A stretch of DNA of 64,000 nucleotides from Streptomyces sp. 6-11-2 (GTDB lineage: Bacteria > Actinomycetota > Actinomycetes > Streptomycetales > Streptomycetaceae). Below are positions 16,347 to 24,919 of the stretch, one piece after another. The notes beneath the pieces were generated by a model. It saw only the letters and a list, made by a program, of their open reading frames with translations. It was not told where the DNA came from and searched no databases. The translations under genes were made by a program, and so were the position numbers. The stretch spans positions 1,674,001 to 1,738,000 of the forward strand of contig NZ_BJOR01000001.1 of assembly GCF_006540305.1 (NCBI RefSeq), written 5' to 3'. Position 1 is the stretch's first letter, and each line of letters opens with the position of its first letter.

Positions 16347-18318
16347 ACTTCCCCTCCTGCTCGGCCATCGCGTTGATGGCCGCCAGTGACTTGCGCACCT
16401 GGTTGCGGTCCGTGGTGTTCCAGAAGTCGGGCAGCGACGCCTTCAGATAGCTGCCGTACCGGGCCGTCGCCAGACGCGGATCCAGTACGGCGACCACACC
16501 CCGGTCCCCCGAGGCCCGTACGAGACGTCCGGCGCCCTGGGCCATGAGGAGCGCCGCGTGGGTGGCGGCCACCGCCATGAAGCCGTTGCCGCCGGCGTCC
16601 TCCACGGCCTTCTGGCGGGCGCTCATCACCGGGTCGTCGGGGCGCGGGAACGGGATCTTGTCCATGACAACCAGCTGGCAGCTGGGCCCGGGGACGTCCA
16701 CGCCCTGCCAGAGCGACAACGTGCCGAAGAGGCAGGACTTCGGATCCGCCGCGAAGTTCTTGATCAGTTCGCCCAGCGTCTCCTCGCCCTGGAGGAGGAT
16801 CGGGAACTCGGGGATACGGCTGCGCAGCTCCTCCGCGGCCAGCTGGGCGGCCCGCATGGAGGAGAACAGGCCGAGCGTGCGTCCGCCCGCCGCCTGGATC
16901 AGCTCCGTCAGCTCGTCGAGCATGTCACCCCGGTCACCGTCCCGCGCGGGACGCGACAGGTGCTTGGCGATGTACAGGATGCCCTGCTTGGGGTAGTCGA
17001 ACGGGGAGCCGACGTCGACGCCCTTCCACTGCGGAACGTCGTCGCCCTCAGTGCCCTCCGGCGCGAGACCGAGGGAGGCGCCGACGCCGTTGAAGTCGCC
17101 GCCGAGTTTGAGGGTCGCTGAGGTCAGGACGACGGAGCGGTCCGTGAAGAGCTTCTCCCGCAGCAGGCCCGAGACGGACATGGGGGCGACGCGCAGAGAG
17201 GCGCCGAAGCGGTCGTGGCGTTCGTACCAGACGACGTCCCACTCGGAACCGTTGGTGATGCGCTCCGCCACGTCGTGCACGTTCTCCACCGAGGCCAGCG
17301 CCTGTTTGCGGACGGCGTCCTCGTCCTGGACCGACCTGTCCCGGGTCGCCCCGAGTGCGGAGATGACGTTGCGCGAGGCGTCCCGCAGTGCCAGCAGCAC
17401 ATAGCCGAGGTCCTCGGGGATCTCCTCCAGGCGGCCGGGCAGGGCGAGCTCCATCAGGCGCTCGAAGCCCTCGGCCGCGGTCTGCAACTGATCGGCGGCC
17501 TTCTCGTTCACCAGCTTGGCGGCACGGCGCACCGCGCGATTGACCTGACCGGGAGTGAGCTCACCGGTCGCGACGCCCGTGACCCGGGAGACGAGTTCGT
17601 GTGCCTCGTCGACGATGAGCACCTCGTGCTGCGGGAGGACCGGCGCGCCCTCGATGGCGTCGATCGCGAGCAGCGCGTGGTTGGTGACGACGACCTCGGC
17701 GAGCTTGGCGTGCTCACGGGCCATCTCGGCGAAGCATTCCGCGCCGTAGGCGCACTTGGAGGCGCCCAGGCACTCCCGCGACGAGACCGACACCTGCGCC
17801 CAGGCCCGATCGGACACTCCGGGCGCCAGGTCGTCGCGGTCGCCGGACTCGGTCTCGTCGGCCCAGTCGCGCAGCCGCAGCAGGTCCTGGCCCAGCTTGC
17901 TGGTGGGCGCGGCCGCCTCGAACTGGTCGAACAGTCCCTCCTCCTCGTCCTGCGGCATGCCCTCGTGCAGGCGGTGCAGGCACAGATAGTTCGACCGGCC
18001 CTTGAGCATGGCGAACTCCGGGCGGCGGCGCAGCAGCGGGTGCAGCGCGTCGACGGTGCGCGGCAGGTCCCGCTCGACGAGCTGGCGCTGGAGGGCGAGA
18101 GTGGCGGTGGCCACGACCACTCTCTCCCCGTGGGCGAGGGCGGGCACGAGATAGCCGAGGGACTTACCGGTGCCGGTGCCGGCCTGGACCAGCAGATGCG
18201 AGCTGTCGTCGATCGCGTCCGCGACGGCTTGGGCCATGGTCACCTGGCCGGGGCGCTCCGTACCGCCGACGGCGGTGACGGCGGCATGCAGGAGTTCGGG
18301 GAGGGAGGGCTTCGTCAT
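16345..18318 (-). CDS. ATP-dependent DNA helicase, DinG/YoaA (XPD-like) family
   Basis: A 657-residue SF2 Fe-S helicase. Walker A is QAGTGTGKSLGYLVPAL at about 40-56. The Fe-S Cys cluster is ECLGASKCAYGAECF at about 183-197, where three of the Cys ligands are visible. The Walker B box is LIVDEAHELVSR near 235. The helicase C motifs SLWQGVDVPGPSC and AQGAGRLVRASGDRGVVAVL close the protein. These enzymes unwind 5' to 3' and resolve unusual structures such as R-loops or damaged forks. No SOS box was seen upstream. It converges with lexA. Confidence 0.95.
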   Translation of the reverse strand: MTKPSLPELLHAAVTAVGGTERPGQVTMAQAVADAIDDSSHLLVQAGTGTGKSLGYLVPALAHGERVVVATATLALQRQLVERDLPRTVDALHPLLRRRPEFAMLKGRSNYLCLHRLHEGMPQDEEEGLFDQFEAAAPTSKLGQDLLRLRDWADETESGDRDDLAPGVSDRAWAQVSVSSRECLGASKCAYGAECFAEMAREHAKLAEVVVTNHALLAIDAIEGAPVLPQHEVLIVDEAHELVSRVTGVATGELTPGQVNRAVRRAAKLVNEKAADQLQTAAEGFERLMELALPGRLEEIPEDLGYVLLALRDASRNVISALGATRDRSVQDEDAVRKQALASVENVHDVAERITNGSEWDVVWYERHDRFGASLRVAPMSVSGLLREKLFTDRSVVLTSATLKLGGDFNGVGASLGLAPEGTEGDDVPQWKGVDVGSPFDYPKQGILYIAKHLSRPARDGDRGDMLDELTELIQAAGGRTLGLFSSMRAAQLAAEELRSRIPEFPILLQGEETLGELIKNFAADPKSCLFGTLSLWQGVDVPGPSCQLVVMDKIPFPRPDDPVMSARQKAVEDAGGNGFMAVAATHAALLMAQGAGRLVRASGDRGVVAVLDPRLATARYGSYLKASLPDFWNTTDRNQVRKSLAAINAMAEQEGK

Positions 18319-18463
18319 AGCGCGACCACCCTACGGCTCGGGACCGACAATCGGGCGATCAAGGCGGGGACCGGTGGCTGGGTATCTCTCATGCGGATCC
18401 GGCGGAGCGGGAACCGGATCGGCCCGAGGGGTGTACCAGAAGTGATGACACTGTGGCGCGCTG

Positions 18464-19204
18464 TCACAGCAGATCACGCAGGGACCGGTCGCGGATCATG
18501 AGGGCGGCCCGCTTGGCGGGCAGGTCGACCTCGGCGGCGAACCGGAAACCGGCGCTCAGAAAAGCGGCCAGGGAGGGTGCGTTGCGAAGGTCGGGTTCCG
18601 CCAGGACGCGGGCACAGGTGACGCGTTGGCCGAGTACCAGGTCGGCCACGGCTCTGAGCAGGGTGCCGCCGAGCCCCCGCCCACGGTCGGCGACGCAGCC
18701 GATGAGGAGATGGATACCGGTGTCGTGCGGTCGGGCCGGGTAGTGCCGGGCCAGCGGATCGAGGTCGGCCCGGTAGATCTCCCAGTAGCTCATCGGAGTG
18801 CCTTCGAGCAGGCCGATACAGGGGACGCTGCGACCGTCGCCGTCGAGTTGCGCGAGCAGATGGGCCTCGGTCACCTCCCGCGGCCCGGCCAGCTGCCAGA
18901 ACTCCGCGACGGCGGGGTCGTTCATCCAGCGGCTGATCAGCGGTAGATCCCGCCCGAGCCGGACGGGGACCAGCTGGAAGGTGCCGGCGGGTGTGAGGAC
19001 GGAGCCCCAATCGCCCACGCCGTCGAGCAGGTCGGCCGTGGCCGGGGCGTCCGTCCCGGTCGTCTGCCGGAAGAGCGCGACGAAGTCGTCCGGCAGACGC
19101 AGGTCGAGCGTGTCCTCGCCGTCGGCGCCCGCCTTGGCGGGACGGCGGGGGGGAGCGGTTGCCTGCGCTTGACCGGTGTCGGCGCCGGCATCGGTGGGAG
19201 ACAT
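18464..19204 (-). CDS. GNAT-family N-acyltransferase for hydroxamate siderophore assembly (RhbD/IucB-like)
   Basis: A 246-residue protein. Residues 1-40 are low complexity. From about 85 on it matches the IucB/RhbD acyltransferase domain: LISRWMNDPAVAEFWQLAGP, then YWEIYRADLDPLARHY, then GIHLLIGCVADRGRGLGGTL with the acyl-CoA pyrophosphate loop RGRGLG, and LAEPDLRNAPSLAAFLSAGF. The family acylates an N-hydroxylated diamine or hydroxylysine. It is the last gene of the siderophore operon, 90 bp after the IucA/IucC-type synthetase. No N-hydroxylase gene is adjacent. Confidence 0.9.
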   Translation of the reverse strand: MSPTDAGADTGQAQATAPPRRPAKAGADGEDTLDLRLPDDFVALFRQTTGTDAPATADLLDGVGDWGSVLTPAGTFQLVPVRLGRDLPLISRWMNDPAVAEFWQLAGPREVTEAHLLAQLDGDGRSVPCIGLLEGTPMSYWEIYRADLDPLARHYPARPHDTGIHLLIGCVADRGRGLGGTLLRAVADLVLGQRVTCARVLAEPDLRNAPSLAAFLSAGFRFAAEVDLPAKRAALMIRDRSLRDLL

Positions 19205-19294
19205 GGCGCGCTCCTCTCGGAAAACGGGTTTACGGGGGACGGAGGGTTTACGGCAGACGCGAGTCGGGGTGCGGGTCAGAGGTAGGGGTGCGGA

Positions 19295-21223
19295 TCAGAG
19301 GTACAGGGGGTTGGCGATGGTGACGTAGACGGACTGGGTGTCGACCGGGCCGACGAGTTCGTCGAGGCCGTGCAGCCGGGTCAGCAGGTTGGCCTTGCAG
19401 CGCAGGACCGGGGAGTCGAGCAGGCGGAAGGGCAGGGTGGAGCGCGTACGGGCGGGGCCGGAGGCCGCGTCGGCGAGGAAGCGACGGAAGGCGGCCAGCA
19501 ACAGCCGCTCGTCGGCGAGCCGTTGGGAGCCGAAGGCGCCGATGAGACCGAACACGTTGTTGATGGCGAGGTAGTAGGCGAAGCGTTCGTCGGTGACGTC
19601 GTCGGAGACGAAGGTGTCACTGTGCTCGCCGATGCCGGGCAGCCGGGCGTCGAGTTCCGCGTGCCGGGAGACGCGGAAGTAATAGCCCTGGTTGTCGCGG
19701 TAGCGACCGCCCGCGGGCCAGCCTTCGTCGTCCAGCAGGAGCAGCGTGTTCTGCTGGTGGGCCTCCAGGGCGACTCCGGCCTCGCCGTCCAGCCACAGCA
19801 CGGGGCGGACCACCTGCTCGAGGTAGCGCAGGAACCACTCGGTGGCGACGGCTCTCGACGGGCGGCCGGTGCGGACGGCGAGGCTGGTGACGACTTCAGC
19901 CAGGCGGGACCGCAGGGTGAGGGGGGCGCCGGCCCGGGGGTAGGGCCGGGGTGCCACGAGTCCGGCGACGCAGGAGACGTCGTCCGACGGGTTGAACGGG
20001 TTGTGCCGGATCATCACGTCCAGGCCCGGCACGGGTGTCCCGTCCTGGTCGTCCACGGCAAGCCAGGCCGGGTCCCGGACGATGTCGAAGCCGGGGTGCG
20101 CCGCACGCCACTGCTGGGAGAGCCCGCTGCGCAGCAGCCGGTGGACCTCTACACCCCGGTGCAGTTCCTTGCGGAGGTTCTCACGACGGGAGTTGGTGAT
20201 GTACAGGCCCAGTGACAGCTTGAGCATGGCGGCCGCGCCGGTGCGGTGGACGGTGCGTACGGAGGAGGTGGGGTGCCAGGGCGGTCCGTAGGGACCCAGA
20301 TCGCGCAGCAGTCCCGCGTCGAGCAGGGCCGCCGTACCCGCGCGGTGGCGCACCTCGCGCAACTGCCATGGATGCAGCGGCAGGGCGGCGTATCCGTCGG
20401 GCAGGGGCAGCCCCGCTCCCGCGAGCCGGGCGGTGAGCAGGTCGGCGGGTACGGTCCGGCCGCATTCGGTCCAGGCCGAGTCGGTGGCCAGGACGGAGCG
20501 GGCGACCGCCATCCAGTGCAACGGGAAGGAGCCTCGCAATTCGGGCGAGTAGTGGCGGACTTCGGCCTCCGACAGGCCCTCGCGGCTCTTGGGGGTCGGG
20601 TGCAGCGGGTGTCCGAGCAGGAGGGCCTGCTCGGCGGAGAGGAAGCGGTCGGTTCCGTCGGTGGGACGGTGCCGGCGGTCGCGAAGGAAGAGGGTGGTGC
20701 CACGAACGGAGTCGGCGACACGGGTGACGAGGTCGAGGGCGGTGGTGCCGGTGGGCTCGGTCACGGCCCGGTTCGGTGACGGAGCGGCGGCTGTGGGCAT
20801 CTGCGGGGCCCTCGGAGCGCGGTTCCTGGTACGTGCTTCCCGGGCCAGCAGGGTGGCGACCGTGACGGCGTCGGCCGGCGGGGCGTCTTCCGGAGCGTCG
20901 GCCAGATACGGAAGGCCGAAGCGGTGCCAGCCGGTTGGGGACCAGTGGTGAACGGGGACGAGCAGGGCCGTCCCGCTGGCCCGGAGGGGGATGCGGAGGG
21001 TGCCGTAGCAGGGAGCCGCCGTGCCGGTCTCGCGTACCCAGCAGCGCAGGAGGTTCTCCACGGCCGCGGCCTGGGCGGCGGTGTGCGGGTCGGGGTGTTC
21101 GAGGAGGTCGGTGGCCGTGCCGTCGGGCCGCAGGGCGGCCGATGTCCTTCTCGGCTGACGGGGGACTTTCTCGGCCGGATCGTGGGTGTGGGAGCGGCCG
21201 TGGGGGGCGGAGGTGAGGTTCAA
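19295..21223 (-). CDS. IucA/IucC-family NRPS-independent siderophore synthetase
   Basis: A 642-residue ATP-dependent synthetase that joins a carboxylate such as citrate to an amine or hydroxylamine. Recognisable motifs include LHPWQLREVRH at about 308, KLSLGLYITNSRRENLRKEL at about 356-375, EAHQQNTLLLLDDEGWPAGG at about 498-517 and the RDNQGYYF loop after it. The C-terminal FhuF-like ferric reductase region is short. The first ~45 residues are Pro/Arg/His-rich. It lies between the aminotransferase and acyltransferase genes. The 405-bp leader contains a short tandem array (21411-21474), which is unusually long for an intra-operon gap. Confidence 0.93.
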   Translation of the reverse strand: MNLTSAPHGRSHTHDPAEKVPRQPRRTSAALRPDGTATDLLEHPDPHTAAQAAAVENLLRCWVRETGTAAPCYGTLRIPLRASGTALLVPVHHWSPTGWHRFGLPYLADAPEDAPPADAVTVATLLAREARTRNRAPRAPQMPTAAAPSPNRAVTEPTGTTALDLVTRVADSVRGTTLFLRDRRHRPTDGTDRFLSAEQALLLGHPLHPTPKSREGLSEAEVRHYSPELRGSFPLHWMAVARSVLATDSAWTECGRTVPADLLTARLAGAGLPLPDGYAALPLHPWQLREVRHRAGTAALLDAGLLRDLGPYGPPWHPTSSVRTVHRTGAAAMLKLSLGLYITNSRRENLRKELHRGVEVHRLLRSGLSQQWRAAHPGFDIVRDPAWLAVDDQDGTPVPGLDVMIRHNPFNPSDDVSCVAGLVAPRPYPRAGAPLTLRSRLAEVVTSLAVRTGRPSRAVATEWFLRYLEQVVRPVLWLDGEAGVALEAHQQNTLLLLDDEGWPAGGRYRDNQGYYFRVSRHAELDARLPGIGEHSDTFVSDDVTDERFAYYLAINNVFGLIGAFGSQRLADERLLLAAFRRFLADAASGPARTRSTLPFRLLDSPVLRCKANLLTRLHGLDELVGPVDTQSVYVTIANPLYL

Positions 21224-21410
21224 GACGGCTCCTCAGGTGACGTTCGGGGCGATGCGTCCGGGCAGATGGCGGGTCGGCCGGGCGACGGTGGGGCGGGGCG
21301 GACCAAGCGGTGAGGGCTCGGAAGGGGTGAGGATCTGGGTGTTTCGAAGGGTGCCGGTGGGGCGGCCGGGGTGCGGGGCGGTCGCCTTCGGTGGTCCGTC
21401 CGTCTCCAGA

Positions 21411-21474
21411 CTCCGGGCTCCGGGCTCCGGGCTCCGGGCTCCGGGCTCCAGGGTTCAGAGTTCAGAGTTCAGGG
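21411..21474. repeat. 7-bp tandem array (CTCCGGG x5 passing into TTCAGAG x3)
   Basis: Five perfect CTCCGGG units (21411-21445) are followed by one CTCCAGG, a single G, and then TTCAGAG, TTCAGAG and TTCAGGG (21454-21474). Two different heptamers sit back to back with the same unit length. It lies in the 405-bp gap between the aminotransferase stop and the synthetase start, in the transcribed leader if the operon is continuous. Confidence 0.95.
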
Positions 21475-21628
21475 TCTGGCGGGGTGGGGGCGGCGGGGCC
21501 GGACGAGGCGATCAGCTCAGCCGTCCGAGTCCGCCCCGGTGGCACGGTCCAGGTCGGCCGAGCCGGGCCGGCGTCGGCTCGGACCTGCTCGCCCCGGGGC
21601 GCCCGCCGACAACCGCGGCCGCGGGGCG

Positions 21629-23203
21629 CTACCCCGCGCCTGCCGAGTGGCCGGTGGGTTGCGGCCGTCTCCGTGGGGCCCCGCGCTCCTGACCGTCTCG
21701 GCCGGTGTGGCTCCGGGCCGCCGCCTCGACCGCGTCGGCCAGGCGACCGAGTACCGCGGCGGCCTGCTCGTCGCTGATCGTCAGCGGGGGAAGGAGCCGT
21801 ACGACGCTTGCGTGGCGGCCGCCGAGTTCGACGATCAGGCCCCGCCGCAGGCATTCCCGTTGGACGGCGGCGGCGAGTTCGGGTGCGGCGGGAAGGGGGT
21901 CCCGGACGCGGGGCAACGTCGGCCCGGCACCCGGGCTGTTCGCGACACCGCCACTCCCGCCGCCATCCCCGTCGACGCCCCCGGCGCCACCCCCGCCGCT
22001 CCTGGGGCAGATCAGGTCCGAGCCGGCGCCGGCTCCGCTGTCGCCCTCGGGTTCCCCATCTGGGTTCACCACTTCGAGGCCGATCATCAGCCCCCGTCCC
22101 CGTACCTCGCCGACGCAGGGGAAGTGGCCGGCCAGGTCGCGGAGTTGGGTCAGCATGTGGAGGCCGAGGGATGCCGCGCGTTCGGCGAGGCGGTTCTCCC
22201 GGACGTGGGCCAGGGTGGCAGTGCCCGCGGCCATGGCGAGCTGGTTGCCGCGGAACGTTCCCGCGTGGGCGCCGGGTTGCCAGACGTCGAGGTCGTCGCG
22301 GTAGACCACGACGGCCAGCGGAAGGCTGCCGCCGATGGCCTTGGACAGCACCATCACGTCCGGTGTCACACCGCTGTGCTCCACCGCCCAGAAGGTGCCC
22401 GTGCGGCCCACCCCCGTCTGGATCTCGTCGGCGATCAGCGGGACGGACCGGTCCTCGGTGATGCGGCGCATGCGCCGCATCCAGTCGTCCGGGGCGGGAA
22501 TCACCCCGCCCTCGCCCTGGACGGGTTCGAGGATCATCCCGGCGGGCAGCGGTACGCCCGACTTCGGGTCGTCCAGGACCGACTCGGTCCAGCGGGCGGA
22601 GAGTTCGGCCCCGCGTGCGCCGCCGATGCCGAAGGGGCAGCGGTAGTCCTGCGGGTAGGGCAGGCGCGCGACCCGTACGTCGGTGGCGTGGCCCGAGGCG
22701 GCGAGCGCTCCCTCGGTCATCCCGTGGTAGGCACCGGAGAAGGCCAGGAGTCCGGTGCGGCCGGTGGCGGCCCGGACGAGTTTGAAGGCGGCCTCCACCG
22801 CGTCCGTGCCGGCCGGGCCGCAGAACTGCACGCGCGCCCGGTCGGCGAGTCCGGGCGGCAGAGTGTGGAACAGCTCGGTGACGAAGGCGTCCTTGACGGG
22901 TGTGGCGAGATCCAGGGCGTGCAGGGGCGCGCCCGAGTCGAGTACGTCGCGGATGGCCTCCAGGACGACGGGGTGGTTGTGGCCGAGGGCGAGGGTGCCC
23001 GCGCCCGAGAGGCAGTCCAGGTAGCGGCGGCCGTCCGCGCCCTCGATGGTGAGCCCGCGGGCCCGGACGGGCACGATCGGCAGGGCGCGCGCATAGGTGC
23101 GCGCCGCCGACTCACGCGCCGACTGCCGCCGCAGGATCCCCTCGAACGAGGCGAGCGCCCCCGCCGACGCACAGCCTCCGGGCGCAGACTCCGTCACGGT
23201 CAC
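21629..23203 (-). CDS. Diaminobutyrate--2-oxoglutarate-type aminotransferase (siderophore operon, RhbA-like)
   Basis: A 524-residue PLP-dependent class III aminotransferase. Features are YLDCLSGAGTLALGHNHPVV near 60, FCGPAGTDAVEAAFKL near 115, FSGAYHGMTEG, IADEIQTGVGRTG with the PLP-binding Asp, and VLSKAIGGSLPLAVV with the Schiff-base Lys. RhbA-type enzymes make 2,4-diaminobutyrate, the precursor of 1,3-diaminopropane. A Gly/Asp/Ser-rich insertion of about 50 residues interrupts the C-terminal domain between EVVNPDGEPEG and AAPELAAAVQREC, and the tail after AARSHTG is low complexity. Two GTGs (23203, 23197) are possible starts; GGGAGG at 9 nt favours 23203. It is first in the operon. Confidence 0.9.
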   Translation of the reverse strand: MTVTESAPGGCASAGALASFEGILRRQSARESAARTYARALPIVPVRARGLTIEGADGRRYLDCLSGAGTLALGHNHPVVLEAIRDVLDSGAPLHALDLATPVKDAFVTELFHTLPPGLADRARVQFCGPAGTDAVEAAFKLVRAATGRTGLLAFSGAYHGMTEGALAASGHATDVRVARLPYPQDYRCPFGIGGARGAELSARWTESVLDDPKSGVPLPAGMILEPVQGEGGVIPAPDDWMRRMRRITEDRSVPLIADEIQTGVGRTGTFWAVEHSGVTPDVMVLSKAIGGSLPLAVVVYRDDLDVWQPGAHAGTFRGNQLAMAAGTATLAHVRENRLAERAASLGLHMLTQLRDLAGHFPCVGEVRGRGLMIGLEVVNPDGEPEGDSGAGAGSDLICPRSGGGGAGGVDGDGGGSGGVANSPGAGPTLPRVRDPLPAAPELAAAVQRECLRRGLIVELGGRHASVVRLLPPLTISDEQAAAVLGRLADAVEAAARSHTGRDGQERGAPRRRPQPTGHSAGAG

Positions 23204-23664
23204 GGTCCTTGTCCTCCCGCTGTCCCAGAGCGTCGGCCTGCCACTGGTGCAAGGCGCCGGCCTCACGCCGCCGGGGCGAGTGGCCGCCCGCGGCAGGGGG
23301 TCCCGGACGCAGACATCAGGACCCTCACCGCTACAACCCCGGACGGTCCGCACGGTTACGGGTGCTCTCAAGATCCTTGCGCTCGTGGAGCGTTGCTCAC
23401 CGGCGTCCTCGACCGGACCCGGCGAGACCACGGGACCACTCACGGCCCGCGGCCGCACAAGGCCGACGTGCGACGGCAGAGGGCGGAAGGCCAAACAACA
23501 GACGCCGGGAGGCACCGTGAGGCGGCAGGTACATCACCATGCCGCGGGAGGCACCGCACCGTGAGGCGGCAGGTACATCACCATGCGGCGGGAGACAACT
23601 CGCATCGGTCTCGCATCGGACAATGGGGATCGCAGGGGAAGCCGGCCGAGCGAGGTGCGGGGAC
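23204..23664. other. 461-bp divergent region, aminotransferase / CarH-like regulator
   Basis: This region separates the siderophore operon from the MerR-type gene. It contains the 38-bp direct repeat at 23513-23594. No iron-box sequence of the DmdR/IdeR type (TTAGG...CCTAA) was found by eye. No credible gene lies inside. Confidence 0.55.
23513..23594. repeat. 38-bp direct repeat, two copies 44 bp apart, upstream of the MerR/B12 regulator
   Basis: Copies at 23513-23550 and 23557-23594 begin CACCGTGAGGCGGCAGGTAC and continue ATCACCATG; they differ only at GCCGC versus GCGGC near the end. The 6-bp spacer is GCACCG. Each copy includes GGTACAT, reminiscent of the TACA core in CarH operators. The second copy ends 70 bp before the regulator's ATG, a likely operator position. 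The operator role is inference. Confidence 0.9.
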
Positions 23665-24702
23665 ATGAGCGACGAAACACTGCCCGTGGCGGGGCTGACC
23701 ACGGGCGCTCTGGCCCGCCGCCTGGGCGTCTCCCCGACCACCCTGCGCTCCTGGGACCGCCGGTACGGTCTGGGGCCCGCCGTGCGGGCGCGGGGACGAC
23801 ACCGCCGCTGGAGTCCCGAGGACGTCGCGATGATGGAGGGGATGTGCCGGCTGACGGCGGCGGGCGCGCCACCCGCCGAGGCCGCCCGGGTGACCCGCCT
23901 CGGGCGCGACCCGGCCGGGCGTGCCGAACCGGCCGCCGCCGTGCCCTCCGACCGGCCCGCGCCGTCGTCCGGAGCGGGGGAGCCGCCCCGCCGCGGGGGC
24001 GCCGGCGGCGGGCTGCCGCTGGGCGACGTGCGGCAGGAGTGCCGGGGCCTGGCCCGCGCCGCGGTGCGCCTGGACTCGCCGGAGCTGGAGAGCCGGCTGC
24101 TGGAGGCGGTCGGGCGGTACGGGCTGACGGTGACGTGGGAGGAGGTGATGGTGCCGACCCTGCGCGCGGTGGGCCGCAAGTGGGAGTCGTCCGGCGACCG
24201 GTACGTGGAGGTGGAGCACCTGCTGTCCTGGCAGGTGTCGAGCACACTGCGCAGCTCGCCGCTGCTGCTGCCGCGCGCAGCGGTGCGGGTGGACATTCCG
24301 CCGGTGGTCCTGGCCTGCGCGCCCGGTGAGCAGCACTCCCTCCCCCTGGAGGCGCTGAACGCGGCGCTGGGCGAGCGCGGGGTGCCGACCCGGATGCTGG
24401 GCGCCGCCGTGCCGGTGGACGCACTGACCGCCTGCGTGCGGCGCACCGGTCCGACCGCCGTGGTCCTGTGGTCGCAGGCCCGCTCCACCGCGTCGGTGCC
24501 GCTGGCGCGGCACGTCGCGGCCCTGGAATGGGGGGCGCCGGGTGCGCGCAGGCGGCCTGCCGTCCTGCCCGCCGGTCCGGGCTGGGAGCGGCGGACCTGC
24601 GGGGGCTTCCCGCGCTGCGTCGGCCTACGGGACGCGGTCGAGACGCTGAGCCGCCTCTGCGGTGACGACGGTGCCGTGGCGCACGCCCCACGGGCGCGCT
24701 GA
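23665..24702 (+). CDS. MerR-family regulator with B12-binding domain (CarH/LitR-like)
   Basis: A 345-residue regulator. The N-terminal MerR helix-turn-helix is TTGALARRLGVSPTTLRSWD at about 12-31. A Pro/Gly-rich linker spans about 85-120. A cobalamin cap helix bundle covers about 125-200. The B12-binding Rossmann-like domain includes ACAPGEQHSLPLEALNAAL at about 215, whose E-x-H motif supplies the lower axial His in CarH. The cap motif is W followed by ten residues then EH (W-ESSGDRYVEV-EH), one longer than CarH's W-x9-EH, and the residue after W is Glu rather than His. Binding of adenosylcobalamin is plausible. It is divergent from the siderophore operon and followed by the lipoprotein proteases. 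Confidence 0.88.
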   Translation: MSDETLPVAGLTTGALARRLGVSPTTLRSWDRRYGLGPAVRARGRHRRWSPEDVAMMEGMCRLTAAGAPPAEAARVTRLGRDPAGRAEPAAAVPSDRPAPSSGAGEPPRRGGAGGGLPLGDVRQECRGLARAAVRLDSPELESRLLEAVGRYGLTVTWEEVMVPTLRAVGRKWESSGDRYVEVEHLLSWQVSSTLRSSPLLLPRAAVRVDIPPVVLACAPGEQHSLPLEALNAALGERGVPTRMLGAAVPVDALTACVRRTGPTAVVLWSQARSTASVPLARHVAALEWGAPGARRRPAVLPAGPGWERRTCGGFPRCVGLRDAVETLSRLCGDDGAVAHAPRAR

Positions 24703-24745
24703 GGGGCAGGACCCGGACGAACTGCCAGACCAGACAGCCTGTGAC

Positions 24746-24776
24746 GAAACCGCTGCCCGTAGCGAAACCGTTGCCG
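24746..24776. promoter_or_regulatory. Short direct repeat (CGAAACCGYTGCC, period 18) upstream of the first protease gene
   Basis: CGAAACCGCTGCC at 24746-24758 and CGAAACCGTTGCC at 24764-24776 lie about 145-175 bp before the lipoprotein gene. The spacing and near identity suit a dimeric regulator site, but nothing further supports this. Confidence 0.35.
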
Positions 24777-24919
24777 ATCCGTCGGCGGTCCCCCACGCCG
24801 AGCGCATAGTGTTTGGTGCCGTTCGCGCCCACCGTGAGACCAGGGTGAACTGGGCCTGATTTCACGGTGAGAACGCGACGGCAAGGAGCAAGTCCGTTCA
24901 CAGCAGGGGGAGTCAGAGC

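Noticed and set aside
18319..18463. SOS box upstream of the DinG-type helicase
   Set aside because: DinG is SOS-controlled in E. coli, but no TCGAAC-N4-GTTCGA-like site is present here.
21411..21474. CRISPR or operator array
   Set aside because: Units are 7 bp with no spacers; better described as microsatellite-like.
23204..23664. Iron-box (DmdR/IdeR site) upstream of the siderophore operon
   Set aside because: Searched by eye for TTAGG...CCTAA-like symmetry and found none. Absence by eye is not proof.
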